From Cryptomeria japonica (lineage: Eukaryota > Streptophyta > Pinopsida > Cupressales > Cupressaceae), in the NCBI RefSeq assembly GCF_030272615.1, contig NC_081411.1, positions 214,628,654 to 214,692,653 on the forward strand: a DNA stretch of 64,000 nucleotides. Direction: 5' to 3'. The translations under genes were made by a program, and so were the position numbers. Positions 39,296-51,895 of the stretch are shown here, piece by piece; position 1 is the first letter of the stretch; every line of letters begins with the position of its first letter. A model generated the notes under the pieces. That model was not told the DNA's origin. It made no database searches and saw only the letters and a list, made by a program, of their open reading frames with translations.

Positions 39296-39385
39296 ATCCT
39301 TTCACACCGACATTCTTCTGGATGAAAATCTGAATGCCAAGATTTCTAATTTTGGCTTTGCACAAATACAGCTACAGTATGTTAG
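39296..39385 (+). pseudogene. Relic of kinase catalytic segment
   Basis: Reads [24 protein letters not shown], matching [22 protein letters not shown] of the intact kinase. The DFG motif has become NFG and the catalytic-loop start is damaged. Same strand as the relic at 34625-35131 and collinear with it, so probably its displaced continuation. Confidence 0.7.
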
Positions 39386-39429
39386 AGATATAATCTCAAC
39401 TATCCAGCTGTACACATCCGTATGAACAT

Positions 39430-41635
39430 TAATATTTGCCACTGTATTCTTTGCATCATCCTCATCAGCAGTCAATCCTCCTATTTAAAAAATGTGCATG
39501 CAATTCTCCTCATGTCAGTTGGGAGCAATTAAATATTTCAACAATTTCTCTCTTATTTCAACCACTAATTGATTCAACACAAACCAACTATGTTTGTCAA
39601 TAACATCTATGGTTGACTTCATTTCTTCTTTTGAGTTGTGTGGGCTTCTCTCCTACAACAATGCCTATATTGTGTGGTGATCTCCCTTTAGATTGCATTT
39701 TATTTTGCTATTAGTCTTTCAAGGGTGCATGCTTTCTCTCCTCCTATAGAGGGTTTCACTTTATTTTGATAGAAACACTATGGCTTTTTCTAAGGACAAG
39801 TTGATTTCACTTCCTCAAAAATTAAGGGCTTCACCTTTCTTGGAGATGGATTTAAACATGTCTTCTCATCACGCTTATAGTTTTTACTATTTGTCGATGT
39901 TCTGTCATTTTTTTATCCTCTAATTTAATCATTTCTTATCAATTTGGTTTAAATTGGTCTTCTTGTCCATTTGATTAAATGGTCTAATATCATTTTATCT
40001 CTATTTTGATCCCATAACATCATTCTGTCTCCATTTCTTGTCCAATGACATCATTTTGTCTCCATTTCATTCCCAATGACATCATTTTCTCCCCATTTCA
40101 AGCCTATGACATCATTTCGTCCCAATTTCATATCCTTTGGCATCAGTTGGGTTGCATTTTTATCTTATGACATCAATTTGATCTATTCCCTAACTCTTAA
40201 CATTAATTTGACTTGTTTGATGTAATCTCAAGGAGTTCACTAGGAAGATGATTTGGGGTGCTTTCCTAAACCCCTATGTTTCTAATTAGATGATTTTGGT
40301 TTGATGGGAACCCAGTTCCCATTGGTTAGATGCTTTGGTCAAAAGCTACTTTCAAAAAAGAACCTGTCCTCCTTTTTGGTTTCTTTTTGGTTATGGTGAT
40401 CTCACTGCTTGTGAGTTACCCTTGTGCACCCATTTGGCTGTTATGTATTAGTAACGAGCCTATCCCATCTTTATCTAATCAAAACATTAATTTGAATTGA
40501 TTCCCTTTTAGGTTTAATTAATTAAGCCTCTTTCATACTAACACTTCTTCCAAGATAAATAAATAATATTTATTTATTTATCACTTTATCTATCAATTAA
40601 ATACATTTATTTTATTTAACTCCCTAATTGATAAATATAATGAGAAAATTAATAATTTCTATTTATGAATTTATCATGAATATCTTTATCTACCTGTTAA
40701 TTTTAACTAACATGTGGAGATAACTAATAAATTCTATTTATTAAATCCTCCATTTATCCTCTTAGTGGAGATATTTAATAATTTTATTTATTAAATCCTC
40801 TATATTATCCTCTTTTCTTGACATGCTTGATCTTTTTGGCTTTTTCCATATTAGCTCATCTTCTAAATGGCAAATTTGAGTTGCATTCGATCGTGTCCGT
40901 TCAATTTCCTAAAAATCAAATCTATCTTGGTTCTTCAATAATATCCAAATTTCTATAAAATGTGTCCTCATTTTTCATTCAAATGGTTAATTTTCTAATA
41001 TTCTCATTGTTATTTTGTCTAAATTATCTTAGAAAATCATGTTTGCTAGTATTCTCGCTATCAGTCTATCTAATTTGTCTTTTCTTTCATTCATATGTGT
41101 GCACTTTGTGACTTGAGAGCGACATATCAATATTAGAGAAAAAAGAAGAGGCAGTGAGGCTTCATCAAAGGAGCATGGAACTTATGGTTTTATTCATGTT
41201 TTCATTCACGTTTTCATTTGATGGCCTTATTAGTTAGATTGAGATTTATTTTCATGATTGTATGAGTTTCGTGATTTGCTTTAATCATTTTTATAGTTGA
41301 CTCATGATTTCCTAGTAAACAGTATGAGGCCAAATGAATCAATGCATCTAGTATTATATTACAATGCGTATGGTCTAAAAATGTACTAAATGAATTAAGG
41401 GGCAAGAATCCATAGTCTCTTAGATATGCTTTTAAAATTGTAATATATATAGAGAAAAACATGAAAGGATTAATCAAAATAAGTTTAAAAAATGATGTCA
41501 AGATTTTGAATAACCCTAGAGGACATACCCTAAGCCCTTGGAAACATAAGACAAGCTTGATAATGTCATGAAATGACCTTAGGCACAAGGTAGTTATGAA
41601 TAAAAAAGGCATGTCCCATGATAGACCAAATTATT
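39430..41635. other. Intergenic DNA
   Basis: No gene seen. Apart from the minisatellite at 39988-40215 it is AT-rich DNA. The minus open frame at 41214-41612 has no recognisable domain and atypical composition. Confidence 0.4.
39988..40215. repeat. Minisatellite, ~34-bp units
   Basis: About six degenerate units built on atgacatcattttgtctcc + atttcattccca, for example at 40043, 40076 and 40106, fading into acatcaatttgatc at the right. Confidence 0.75.
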
Positions 41636-41639
41636 AGAA

Positions 41640-41972
41640 GCTACAGAGAATTCAAAAGTTATCTAATCAACCTTACAATATGAAGTCACATAATGGTAAA
41701 TTGATGCATAATAACCAAAGAGGCTCATAAAGTAAGGAAACAATTGATCTTCTCAAGAATCTTAGATTACATGTGGTAGAGGATAACCCCGAGTGGGTGG
41801 TATTTCCCCTCTCATGCATTGAGATGCATCAATCTGGTGGACTTCATAGTCTTATCCTGATATCCAAATTGATGAGTGAGGTTGCTACTCAGGGGGAGTA
41901 GTCAGTGTTGTGGTTTAGGTGTTCAAATTTGAGACTATTTGGTAAGGGGGAGTAGTCAGTGTTGTGGTTTAC
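41640..41972 (+). repeat. Copy of the 3' interior of a Copia element
   Basis: Begins acagagaattcaaaagttat and follows 46388-46700 almost base for base (shared ggctcataaagtaaggaaac, gagatgcatcaatctggtgg, cagggggagtag). Near 41895-41972 it carries an extra tandem copy of gggggagtagtcagtgttgt + ggttta. Directly to its right begins the helical-domain relic, so two unrelated sequences have been joined. Confidence 0.85.
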
Positions 41973-41979
41973 GTGTTCA

Positions 41980-42420
41980 ATTAAACAGAGATATGCTCTG
42001 TAACATGTGAGCAGGAAAGTTCATCAAAGAATATATGGAAATGAACTACTTGTTGTGGTGAAGGAACAAGACAAAATCACAGCAGAAAGCATCACTTTAA
42101 CAGCTTCGCTCATCCCTTCAAAAATCTCTTGCTGCAAATCAGGATTATTATTTTTCATTTGTTTATAGTATTTCTCATTTGCAGAAATGTTATCGAATTT
42201 TTATTAAATATTAGCTATTCAAAAAAGCCCTGCTGCAACCCAACATGCATTCCCCAATCATTTCAATACGTCAACGGCCACTATATGTACCTTGGTAGAA
42301 AGATGGGACTTCAAAAATTTCTATGTCAAACCGCCAAAAACACTACCATTTGAAACATTCAAACGAAAATCAGTGTCCCCTGTTTCTGAGTTTAGACAAA
42401 CAAAACATTGTTTGTAATTT
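41980..42420 (-). pseudogene. Relic of the HeLo/MLKL-like exon 3
   Basis: On the minus strand this aligns with 54160-54625, covering exon 3 of the intact gene plus parts of both introns. The 3' splice acceptor at 42321-42322 and codons for KF at the exon start remain. An internal deletion of about 45 bp removes the region coding [18 protein letters not shown], and further substitutions introduce stops. No exon 1, 2 or kinase sequence is adjacent. Confidence 0.8.
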
Positions 42421-42898
42421 GCGAAATGAATAGATTACATTATTGTAATGTAATATAATAGACATTAAGTTTTCACAATCTAAGAGATAAATCAACTGTT
42501 TCTGAATTCGATTGTGTATAAATTTTTTCATCAAATTTACACATAATCTAATCTAGAACAACTGATTTATATGTAATGTAATATGTTATTTAACTGATAA
42601 AACTAATAAAATCATAACGATACAGAAAAAACATAAAAACTGAATTGCATAATAACAGTTGACGATGATACACAACTTTTAAAATTAATAAATGAAACAT
42701 TTCAGTAAACTGTGATTTATGGACACTTGATTAGAATAAATTGAACACCATAAAACCTCTTACTGCCAACAGTATTAATAAATTCAATTCCTAAAATACA
42801 TTACAATATGAAAAAGTAAATATGGGGCATACAGTTATCTCCAACACTTATTTGTACAATGCTTCAAACATAAACCCACCTTGGTTTCTATGACATTC
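42421..42898. other. AT-rich 3' flank of the BAHD pseudogene
   Basis: No coding signature. Probably 3' untranslated and intergenic sequence of the minus-strand gene to the right. Confidence 0.4.
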
Positions 42899-44401
42899 CT
42901 AAGCCAAATGTAAGAAATCTTGTGTGATTGGAAGTAGAATGCGATTGGGATCAGATTCAATTTCACTTAACTGTTCCATTGGAAGATGCATGTATACTAT
43001 CCAACTACCGTCTCCTGCAGGGCTATGAGTAGGCATGACATAGCCTGCTTCAGCACCCCAAGGGAAATGGTAGCTTACAAAAGTAGGCTTTCCCCATCCA
43101 AAATCAACCTCATACAAAGGAAACCACGGTCCAGAAGACACCAAAACTGCAGGTCCTGAGGACTCCATGTCCTCTGCTCCGAAGTAAATCTTGGCTAAGA
43201 CAGGTGTTGGCTTTGTAGTCTCCACGAAGTCAATTAAGCTTTGAAAGGGTTCCTCATTTGCTGCACTCTTTATGGCATCATGAATTAACCCTGCACTCCG
43301 AAAAAGTGGTTTGTTTTTTATATAACCAGCATTAGACTCAGCAAAGGGCAAGGTTAGAACATTGCCAAAGTAATTAGCAGAAATCCCAATCTCCTTAAGT
43401 GTTGGCGTCCATCGACAACTATTCCTATTTTACAATTCATGGTGTCCTTGACCTTGTGGGTGCTTATCAGTAGCTTCCACAAGTAAGCACTGAAAACCTC
43501 TAATTTGGTGTTACTCTTACCATCTTTTTTTGCATTGAATTGGAGATCCATAATGTTCTTGATATCTAGATAGTAAATTCTACTTACTAAAGAAGGTGGG
43601 TGAGGGTTTTCTTGGTTGAATTCTTGTGAACAATGCCGCACATACATATTGTTAATTTCAGCACAGTGAGCAGGGGAATCTCGGCGGCATAATATGGAGC
43701 GTGTAATGCTTGGATGCAGAGATGCAGTCATTTCTAGAAAGCTTTGCCCAACTTGTGAGAAACATGTTTGCAGAGTATGCATCTGCAATTCTGTGGTCGA
43801 AAGTGCAGCCAATAACAAGACCTCCACAGCCAAATTCTGTCACCTGCAAATACCTAAAAACTGTTAAGATTGTTATGCAGAAAGCAAAAAGGGTAGAAAG
43901 AATTATGTGCTCTTACCTGAACAGAAAAGACAGGAATGCCATCTTCTTGAAAGGGTTTTGAAAGTAAAGGAACAAGCTTCCCCTGCACAGACTCATCAGG
44001 GTCGTATAAATTCAGTTGAGAAAGAGGAGCTGCAGCATAAGCTTGGGTGAAGCGAACTCCCTTGTTATTGCAATGGACCTTTGGTAGGCCAATACTATCT
44101 GTAACCAATCTTCCCACAAATACATAATAGGACACTAACACCCCAATCTTCCCACAAATACATAATAGGACACTAACACCTTCGAGAGGGAAGTCTTGAG
44201 ATGAGATAGTGCTGATGCAAAAGTCCTAGGAAAGGGATTTTTATAACAGAAGAACACATGGACAGAAAATGGAGGAATAAGGAGATCTAGATTTGACAGA
44301 GGAAGGATGTGCTGCTGCATTGGAAGTGTAGGCACTATAACTTCGGTGTTAACAATCTTCAACTCATAATCTTTGGAAATGGGAGCGTTAACCGAAGCCA
44401 T
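42899..44401 (-). pseudogene. BAHD acyltransferase, two exons, frameshifted
   Basis: BAHD enzymes move acyl groups from CoA thioesters to alcohols or amines in specialised metabolism, in the cytosol. Exon 1 is 43917-44401 (ATG at 44399-44401, MASVNAPISKDYELKIVNTE) and exon 2 is 42899-43843. CAG/GTAAGA donor and TTTGCAG acceptor are visible, and the intron precedes VTEFGCGG as in many BAHD genes. The HxxxD motif (DHRIAD, about 43790) and DFGWG motif (about 43105) are intact. Three lesions break the frame: a 38-bp tandem duplication at 44105-44180, a shift between about 43740 and 43690, and another near 43405, where a few codons are also missing after VVDGRQ. All domains are otherwise recognisable, so loss is recent. 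The substrate is unknown; placement among conifer clades needs phylogeny. Confidence 0.88.
44105..44180. repeat. Perfect 38-bp tandem duplication inside BAHD exon 1
   Basis: 44105-44142 and 44143-44180 are identical. The duplicated codons include VSYYVFVGRL. As 38 is not a multiple of three, the downstream frame is lost. Confidence 0.95.
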
Positions 44402-44409
44402 CTCAGCAC

Positions 44410-45745
44410 AATCTCTACAAGCTTATCCACGAATGCAAGTTTCAACCATTCTTGTTAGTTTATAGCATTAGAAGTGCCGATTTGCTTGGTTTACTACTAA
44501 TTAACCCTATTCCGATTCATTGCCTAAACAAAATTTCTTGTTAATTCTTCAGTAGCCTGTACCACACAATATAAATTTTATCTTATCCAAAACGACGAGG
44601 AACATATTAATGTAGGAATTGCGCTGGCCCCGTGTTATTTTGTTCTCCACGGTGTACATATTGTCTTACCCAAAACGACGTTAAACCTGCAAACTAAGAA
44701 TTGTGGTGGTCATTCTGTGCTCGTCTATTCCAACGATTTAAATATTTTTTAATTCAATTGTTCAAATTAAATTTTCTCTAATAAGGTGGATTTTATTTAA
44801 AAATAACGCACTTTCTCACTTTAACATGGATTCTCGTATTTGCTAATCTAGCATTTCTTACTGCAGCTTTTAAAACATGTCAAAAGCTTCAATGATTGAG
44901 TCCCCCGGATTTAGTTGTGTTTCCCGCATAATTAGGCACCCAATTAACCTACACCATATGATCTTTTACTCTCACGCCTTTAATATAGAATTATGTTGTA
45001 CTTTGTTTCAAAGGTTTAAATTAAAAAATCATTAAATTTTGATTAAGTAGCATCATTTAGATGTGAAAATGTTTTGTTACTATGAGAAATAGGTTAGTTA
45101 TTTGAGAGTGATTCTCTTGTGAACAATTTTCTAATGACATCATCAACGTTTTTTTCATTGTCTATTCGTACTTCTTCATCTTTTCAGCACTTATTTCTTA
45201 AAGATGAGGATATTGTTCTAGTTTCATCACCATTGCCAATTAAGATACATAGATATAAGGTGTTAGTATTTTGAGTCATGCCAATTTGGATGATCTTCAA
45301 AAGTTTTTTTTGTTGTCATGGGTATTCTTAAGTGGGACACATTTATAATAGAGTAATATTCTTATTTTATGAGAATTTTAAAATTTTCAAGAACTTTTTC
45401 TAGTTTTATTGTTGAGAAAACATTGTGTTGGATGCATGGTTTTTATAGTTCTTCTAATAGTGTCATTACTAAACATACACTTAGGTCTCAAGGGTTTATT
45501 CATGATAAGCCTACCTAAGTATCTATTTGATAAATCAAAGGCTCTTTAATGTTTGACTAATAATTAAGTGCAAGCTTTCTATTTTCTTCAATTATAATAG
45601 AATGATATAGGGTAAACTTTTGTTGTTGCAAGTATTTATTATTTTGTTTATTGAAATATTTCTCTCATCAGTTATTGTTTTGGGACTATTTTTCTCAATT
45701 CTTCTTCCAATTTGAGAATTCAATGGAAGTCGATTATGATTACTA
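44410..45745. other. Upstream flank of the BAHD gene and intergenic DNA
   Basis: No gene seen. Just upstream, ccaaaacgacg occurs twice (near 44588 and 44672), possibly an old local duplication. Promoter elements cannot be assigned. Confidence 0.4.
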
Positions 45746-45751
45746 GATGAC

Positions 45752-46479
45752 TTTCTTAGTAGGAAAAGATATGTGGGAAATTGTAGAAACAGGGTATGAA
45801 GAGCCTCAAGATTGGAATTCACTTGTACCAAATGATGTAATGGCTAAGAAGGAAGCTAAGAAGAAGAAGGCATAGGCTTTATCTTACATTCAAATTGCTC
45901 TTGATAAGAATTTATTTCCAAGAATTGCAGATGCAAAGAATGCTAAGGATGCCTGAAAAACTCTCAAGGAAGCTTACAAAGGTAGTGATGAGATCAAGGT
46001 TGTGAAGCTACAAACCTTGAAAAAGAGAGTTTGAGAATTTAAAAATGCAGGAAACAAATAATGTGAGTGATTATTGTATAAGGGTGAAAGATGTGGTCAA
46101 TAAAATGGCTACTTTGGGTGAAATAATGAGCAAAGAAGTTGTGGTCAACAAGATGTTGAGGTCTCTAACATCGAGATGGAACAATGTTGACATCATTATT
46201 GAAGAAAGCAAAGATTTGTCCTCTCTTGAATATGATCATCTTGTTGGATCACTCAAGATCATCTTGTTGGATCTCTTATGTCATGCAAAGAAAGATTCAG
46301 AAATTCTTCTGGAAATGTTAATAAGAAAGCTTTTTCATCTAAGATGCAGATTTCAAACAATGGAGATTCAAGTAGTAGCTCCAAGAACCTTACAGAGAAT
46401 TCAAAAGTTATCTAATCAACCTTACAATATGAATTCACATAATGGTAAATTGATGCATAGTAACCAAAGAGGCTCATAA
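45752..46479 (+). pseudogene. Copia gag remnant
   Basis: Reads FLVGKDMWEIVETGYEEP, ALSYIQIALDKNLFPRI, then (after a frameshift near 46025) MQETNNVSDYCIRVKDVVNK and LEYDHLVGSLK, the UBN2-type gag of plant Copia elements. Stops before 45752, at 45876, near 45955 and near 46035, and another frameshift near 46290, make it non-functional. The CCHC knuckle is missing. Confidence 0.85.
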
Positions 46480-46820
46480 AGTAAGGAAACAATTGATCTT
46501 CTCAAGAATCTTAGATTACATGTGGTAGAGGGTAACCCTGAGTGGGTGGTATTTCCCCTCTCATGCATTGAGATGCATCAATCTGGTGGACTTCATAGTC
46601 TTATCCTGATATCCAAATTGATGAGTGAGGTTGCTACTCAGGGGGAGTAGTTAGTGTTGTGGTTTAGGTGTTCAAATTTGAGACTATTTGGTAAGGGGGA
46701 GAGAATAATGTTTTGCTTATGAACCTTTTGCATTGATTTCGAAGGGGGAGAGAAGTATGCGAAAAATTGTCTTATATATCTAAGGTAGAGAGTTATGTGT
46801 GCATGATCTTAGGGGGAGAT

Positions 46821-48234
46821 TGTTGGGGTTGATTTCTTTCTTTGTATTGATTCTTTTTCACATTCATATGTTTTCATCAATGCCAAAGGGGAAGATTGTT
46901 GGATATTAGAGTTTTTGGAATGTGTTTTTGTCATTGATCTCAACATATTCCTGTGTTCTTGTGCTTCAGTGTTGCAGAGAGTTGGCTTGGTTGGTGTATT
47001 GAAGATATGCTACTATGGATTTAAGGATTCAGATATTAATATCTTTAGTTGATTCAACATGAGTTTTAGTGTTTTGGAAGGTGATTTGATCATGTTATGT
47101 GATCCGATGTGATGACTAGTTTTTCTGTTGGTTTTGTATTGCAGAGTTGTGATTTCTAGTTTGTATTGCTTTGGAATTGATTCATTATGTTGAGTGGATT
47201 TTGGAGATTTTTTGGGCCATTCATGTGTTTCCTCTACTCGATTGGTTCATGACTTGAAACTTCACAAGCGTATCTTTTAGTTTGTTAGTAAGTTTTGTTG
47301 GTGTTCTTGAGCTCCGGAAGGGAAATGGTGCTGATTCTTTTAATCTGAGTTGTTGTGGTTGTTACAGAGGAATTCACATTTCTTGTTAGTATTTCTAGAT
47401 CATGTTATATATATGTTATTGGTCCGTATTGATCGTTATACATGTTATTGAAGATTTATTGGTCCGGTGGTATTATTTGTGTTTTTGGCCAGCCTGATGG
47501 TTCTTGTGTGTTTCAGATGTTCTTGGTGAGATATTCAGTGGTGTTGCATGTTAGAGGTATTGATTTGGGTCCATGATATATCCCTGTCGACATTGTATTG
47601 GTCCGCATATTGATTTATGTATCGTGCGATGTAATTTTGTAATTAGGTCTTATGAGTTGAGCAACCTTGAAATTAAGGTTAACGATTTGTATAAATAAGA
47701 GTGATAATCATGTAAGATGGGTATCTGCATCCTTTGAGAGTGTTGTAAGTGTGAAAAAGTGAATTGATCTTTTGGAAGTGTGAAGAAGAGTAGAGATGAG
47801 TGTTGCAAAGAAGACAGTGTACTTAACCAAAACTATGATCAGGCATTCGGAGATGTTATTTTTTCAGTTCATGTAATCTGGATTGTTGTTTGATCTTTGT
47901 AAGGTAGTGAGTCTTTCCAGGGTTGTATCCCTTTGTTGTTTTTTAGCAGTTAACTCTAGGCAGTGTGCCTAAATGCATGTGCATTCGCCATTGTAATATT
48001 TACACATACTACTACAGAGTATTATCATATTGTGGGTAGGTTCCCACCGTGGTTTTTACCTTAACTGGGTTTTTCATGTCAAAAATATGTGTGTTATGTG
48101 TGTTGTTGATGTGGTGTTTATCTTTGTTATTTCTATTCTTGATTAGATCTTAAGTTGAGGTTAATTTTTCTAATTTTGGTGAAAACTGATTCACCCCCCC
48201 TCTTAGTTTTCCTGCATTGCTGTCGCCAACAACA
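46821..48234 (+). repeat. Copia 3' LTR
   Basis: Starts TGTTGGGGTT right after the polypurine run ttagggggagat and ends near gattcacccccc...cgccaaca (48231 or 48234). It shares the general form of the 18490 family (gtcattgatctcaacat near the start, C-run near the end) but is not the same family. Confidence 0.75.
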
Positions 48235-48329
48235 TAATCATAAGAAGATTATGTAGTTCCATGTAATAAATGAAATGATTCTAATTCCACACTGAGAGTC
48301 ATGATATAAAAATATTGCCAACAATATTG

Positions 48330-50230
48330 TGTTTTTCTATTGGAAATTCTTCTTCTTCTTGAGAACACATGGTATAGAGTTGGATGTTAATGATTTAAGA
48401 AAAAAAGGACAATTGTCATCACTAAGTTTTGTTGATGACGGAGATGAGAGATATTGCATTTCTATTAATAAATTTCTATCATTTGATTGGAATTTTAAAT
48501 TAAGAAGGATATCTAATGAAAATATTAGATCTTTGAATGTTGTAGTGATTGCTTATGTAAAAAGTCGTTATAGCCTAAGAAATAGAACCCTAAATGTAGA
48601 TTTAGGCATGATAGTATTTTTACCAAAGAAATATAGAGTTCCCCATTACAAGTATAATTATTGACAAAAATATAGAAGAAAAGAGTAAGATGGTTAAGAA
48701 TTACAAGCCACAACCAAAAAATGTAAATTCAAAAGGAAAACTCATCCTAGTTGTGAAGGATGTAATAGACAATAAATCAAATACGAATATTCTTGAGGTT
48801 TATTTGGGAACAACCTTGACCAAGTAATTTATCTTTAGAAGTTTACCCCTTTTACATAATTGTGTTAATAAATGACAAGTTGATAAAAAATTATATGATT
48901 GATTTGAGACTCTCCACCAATGTTATGCCTATAGAGATCATGAAGGAGCTTGGTTTACAAGTAAAAAGGGCATATGAAAACTTATTTGCTATGAAATCTA
49001 GAGAATTTCCTATCATAAGATTTATGAAAGATGTATATTTTAAACTTGTTACATTCCCTAAAAATAAATTGTCAATAAACATCACTATTGTAGATATCCC
49101 ATCTTAGTATGGTATCTTGTTATCTAAGAAATGATATGTTGCTATTGGTTGGGCTATGAAATAGGATTTATCATACACCATAATTCCTATTAATGGAAAG
49201 AATGTGAACCTTGATAGCAAGAAAAGATCCCTTATCTTGGTTTAAGATGTGGATCCTACAAAGAAAGTTTGTTTCTCTGATACAAACATTAAAACCTTCG
49301 TGACAAACACACCTCAATTAGAGGAAGTACAAAATGAGCTATCAATTGATGAAATACAAAAATTTACTTGTAAGAGTAATTTGTGGTAGATGTACTTTTA
49401 TGGGTCACATTCTGAGGAACTCTTTAGAGAAAGTGTGATTTTCATAGCACCAAGTGGTAAGACATTCAAAATTTCTTTTTCTTTTTCTTTTTCTTTTTTG
49501 AAAGTTTGATTGTACCAAAAATATAACAAAATATGAGGTGCTCCTATTGGAACTAAACATTGTTATGAAACATAAAATCAAAATATTAAGAGTACTTGGT
49601 GACTCAAAATTGATAGTTTTATAAGTAAGAGAATAATTTGCATCAAAACATAAGAGGCTCAAGTAATACAAATCTACTATTTGGGATACCAAATATCTCT
49701 TTAATGCATTTTCTATAGACTAGATTGAAATATCTAGAAATTTTAAAGGATAAAGTAGATTCCTTGCAAACATAGGTATCGGGGTAGATGATATAACCCT
49801 AACTAGGATATTAAAACTTGAATTTTAAGCTAGGTCATGTATTCCTAACAATATCTACAACTGGCAATTATTTCAGGATGATGATGATTGTTGAAGTTTC
49901 TCTATTACAATGATGAGTACCACAACCAAGAAATAGACTTCCCATCTTTTGTGGAGGTTGTGGATGGTAAAATATTATTTTTGGCAATGAGATAATTTAG
50001 CTCAAGACCAACAAAAACCCAAAGGAATTGCTATATTTAGAGAGAGCTTTGATAGCTCACTAATAAATATACAAGTGGCTAAGAATGCTCTAGTTCATAA
50101 GAAGGACATAGAAGAGGTGAAAATGGACATTGGAGGCTATTGTAAGAATATCTACATTGGAAAGAAAGTAAATACAAATATTAGGACCATGTTTGTAGCA
50201 TTCTATCTTAAAAATTGGCAATGCTTAATT
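48330..50230 (+). pseudogene. Ty3/Gypsy pol relic (protease and RNase H parts)
   Basis: 48845-49250 reads LINDKLIKNYMIDLRLSTNVMP, then MKELGLQVKRAYENL and DIPSSYGILLS. This is the aspartic protease of plant Gypsy elements, with the catalytic D-S/T-G changed to D-L-R. 49390-49740 shows an RNase H remnant (SGKTFKISFSF, VLGDSKLIVL, FASKHKRLK) with many stops and a (cttttt)n expansion. 48360-48660 (LRKKGQLSSLSFVDDG, YVKSRYSLRNR) looks like the linker before protease. RT between protease and RNase H is missing. No LTR assigned. Confidence 0.65.
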
Positions 50231-50239
50231 TTTCAATAG

Positions 50240-51890
50240 TGTCTTTATCTCATCAAATAGTGATAGTTTGAAAATGAAAAAAAATAGTGATCATCCTTGG
50301 TATCTATAGCTATAATAGAAAAGTAGTGGAAACACCTATGATCAAATAATAACTTTATCTTTAGAAAAATTATTTATAAACTAGATTAATCAATCAATAA
50401 TGACTTCTTTCGAAAGGCACTAGCTTATCCTTTTTCTTTTGCATTCTTGATATGGATAATGGATTTTATGTAATTTTATTCCAAATAACCTTCTATCAAA
50501 AGAATCAAATATTCACTCACCTCCTCCTTTTAGGAGCCTTTCTATCAACAAGCAACTATAGTCAAACTTGTCCCCCTTTTAATTTTTGTCATATTCCTTT
50601 GTGCGTGCACAACTATCTAATCCCTTCTATCTATCTCTTGTGATAATTTTAGCCCTTCTCTAAGATTTACTTTTGAATTTATTCGCAACTAGTTTTCTTA
50701 TTGATCCATGGTCTCACAAACTTTTAATAACCAGTGTTCCTTGATCTTACTACTCTAATACCAAATGTATTTTTAAAACACATTTAATAAACATAAATTT
50801 CTATATGCTACAACAAACATAAAATTATTTTAATATATACAATAATTTTTTATTCATTCAAGCAAATTATATATTGCCTCTCAATATAGAGGTCCACTCT
50901 TCATCTTAATACGGATAAGAATTTCTTGTTGAACAATCGACATAATTATTTATAGAGTTTGTATATCCTAAAAATAGAAAGAAAATTCAACTATTTTTCT
51001 TCATGAACTTGCCATGGAAAATAGAACACATTTAAGAATTTATGCAAACTAACTATCTTAAAATAAAACTACGCATGTTACATACCAAGACTATGAATGG
51101 CATGCACAACTAGATGAGGATATTTGAATGATATAGTAGAACTAGAGTGAAACGTGTGCATGGAGTTGTACACCAACAACACGTATTGACACTCCAATTA
51201 ATAAATCACATGTATAATATATTAGTATATATTTTATGCAATCTAAGTATTCTTTACTTGAAATACGATCAAGATTACTAAATCAAAAGTAAAAATTATA
51301 CAATACATTTCTTCTCTTGTTTTAATTTTATGCAACTTGATTATATGATTGTATACAAAGATGAATAATCGATGACACAATGTTGCTTCTCCACTCCTAA
51401 TCCTAAATCTTGCTTCCCCATTATTGGCCCCTATTTGTACTTGTCCCTGAAGGTTACATTGATAATGTTTTGTTTGGGCTTACTATGAAGATAAATTGAA
51501 TATTTCTTATTTATTTCATGGTTTCACACTAAACCAAACAAATCCATTGTAGAGTGATTGAATTACGAGTAAGAAATTCCAAGGCCTCCGGCGGTGCGAC
51601 CCTTCAAACATGTCGTAACAAAAATGGCACGTCAATAATGATTGTTGCATCTTTCTACGCAAGAGTGATTGTCGTCTTATAATTTATAAATAATTTCAAG
51701 AGAATGAGATAGTTTGACACTAAAACACGGCAAATGAAGTTTGTTTGAAATTTACCAGATACTTGAAAGTCAATTGTTTGTCAAGAAGACTGGATTATAG
51801 AACAATACATTTATTAAATTTCCAAATTACAAATCAAACCCAAAGTGAAATGAAACACAGTACTACTCTGATTTTATAGAAAGATGTAGG
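50240..51890. other. Intergenic DNA, 3' of the intact kinase gene
   Basis: No gene or element recognised. The part nearest 51890 should include the 3' untranslated region of the minus-strand gene. Confidence 0.45.
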
Positions 51891-51895
51891 TAAGC

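Larger units (their letters stand above)
45750..48234 (+). mobile_element. Copia element lacking pol: gag remnant plus 3' LTR
   Basis: A degenerate Copia gag (45750-46479) is followed directly by the purine-rich 3' region, with runs cagggggagtag, aagggggagaga and ttagggggagat, and by an LTR (46821-48234). Protease, integrase, RT and RNase H are absent, and no 5' LTR is seen. This is an internally and 5'-deleted copy, different in family from the complete element at 18490. Confidence 0.8.

Noticed and set aside
43658-43961. Separate small genes inside the BAHD region
   Set aside because: Successive minus-strand frames join into one BAHD protein once the frameshifts are recognised; plus-strand frames are shadows.
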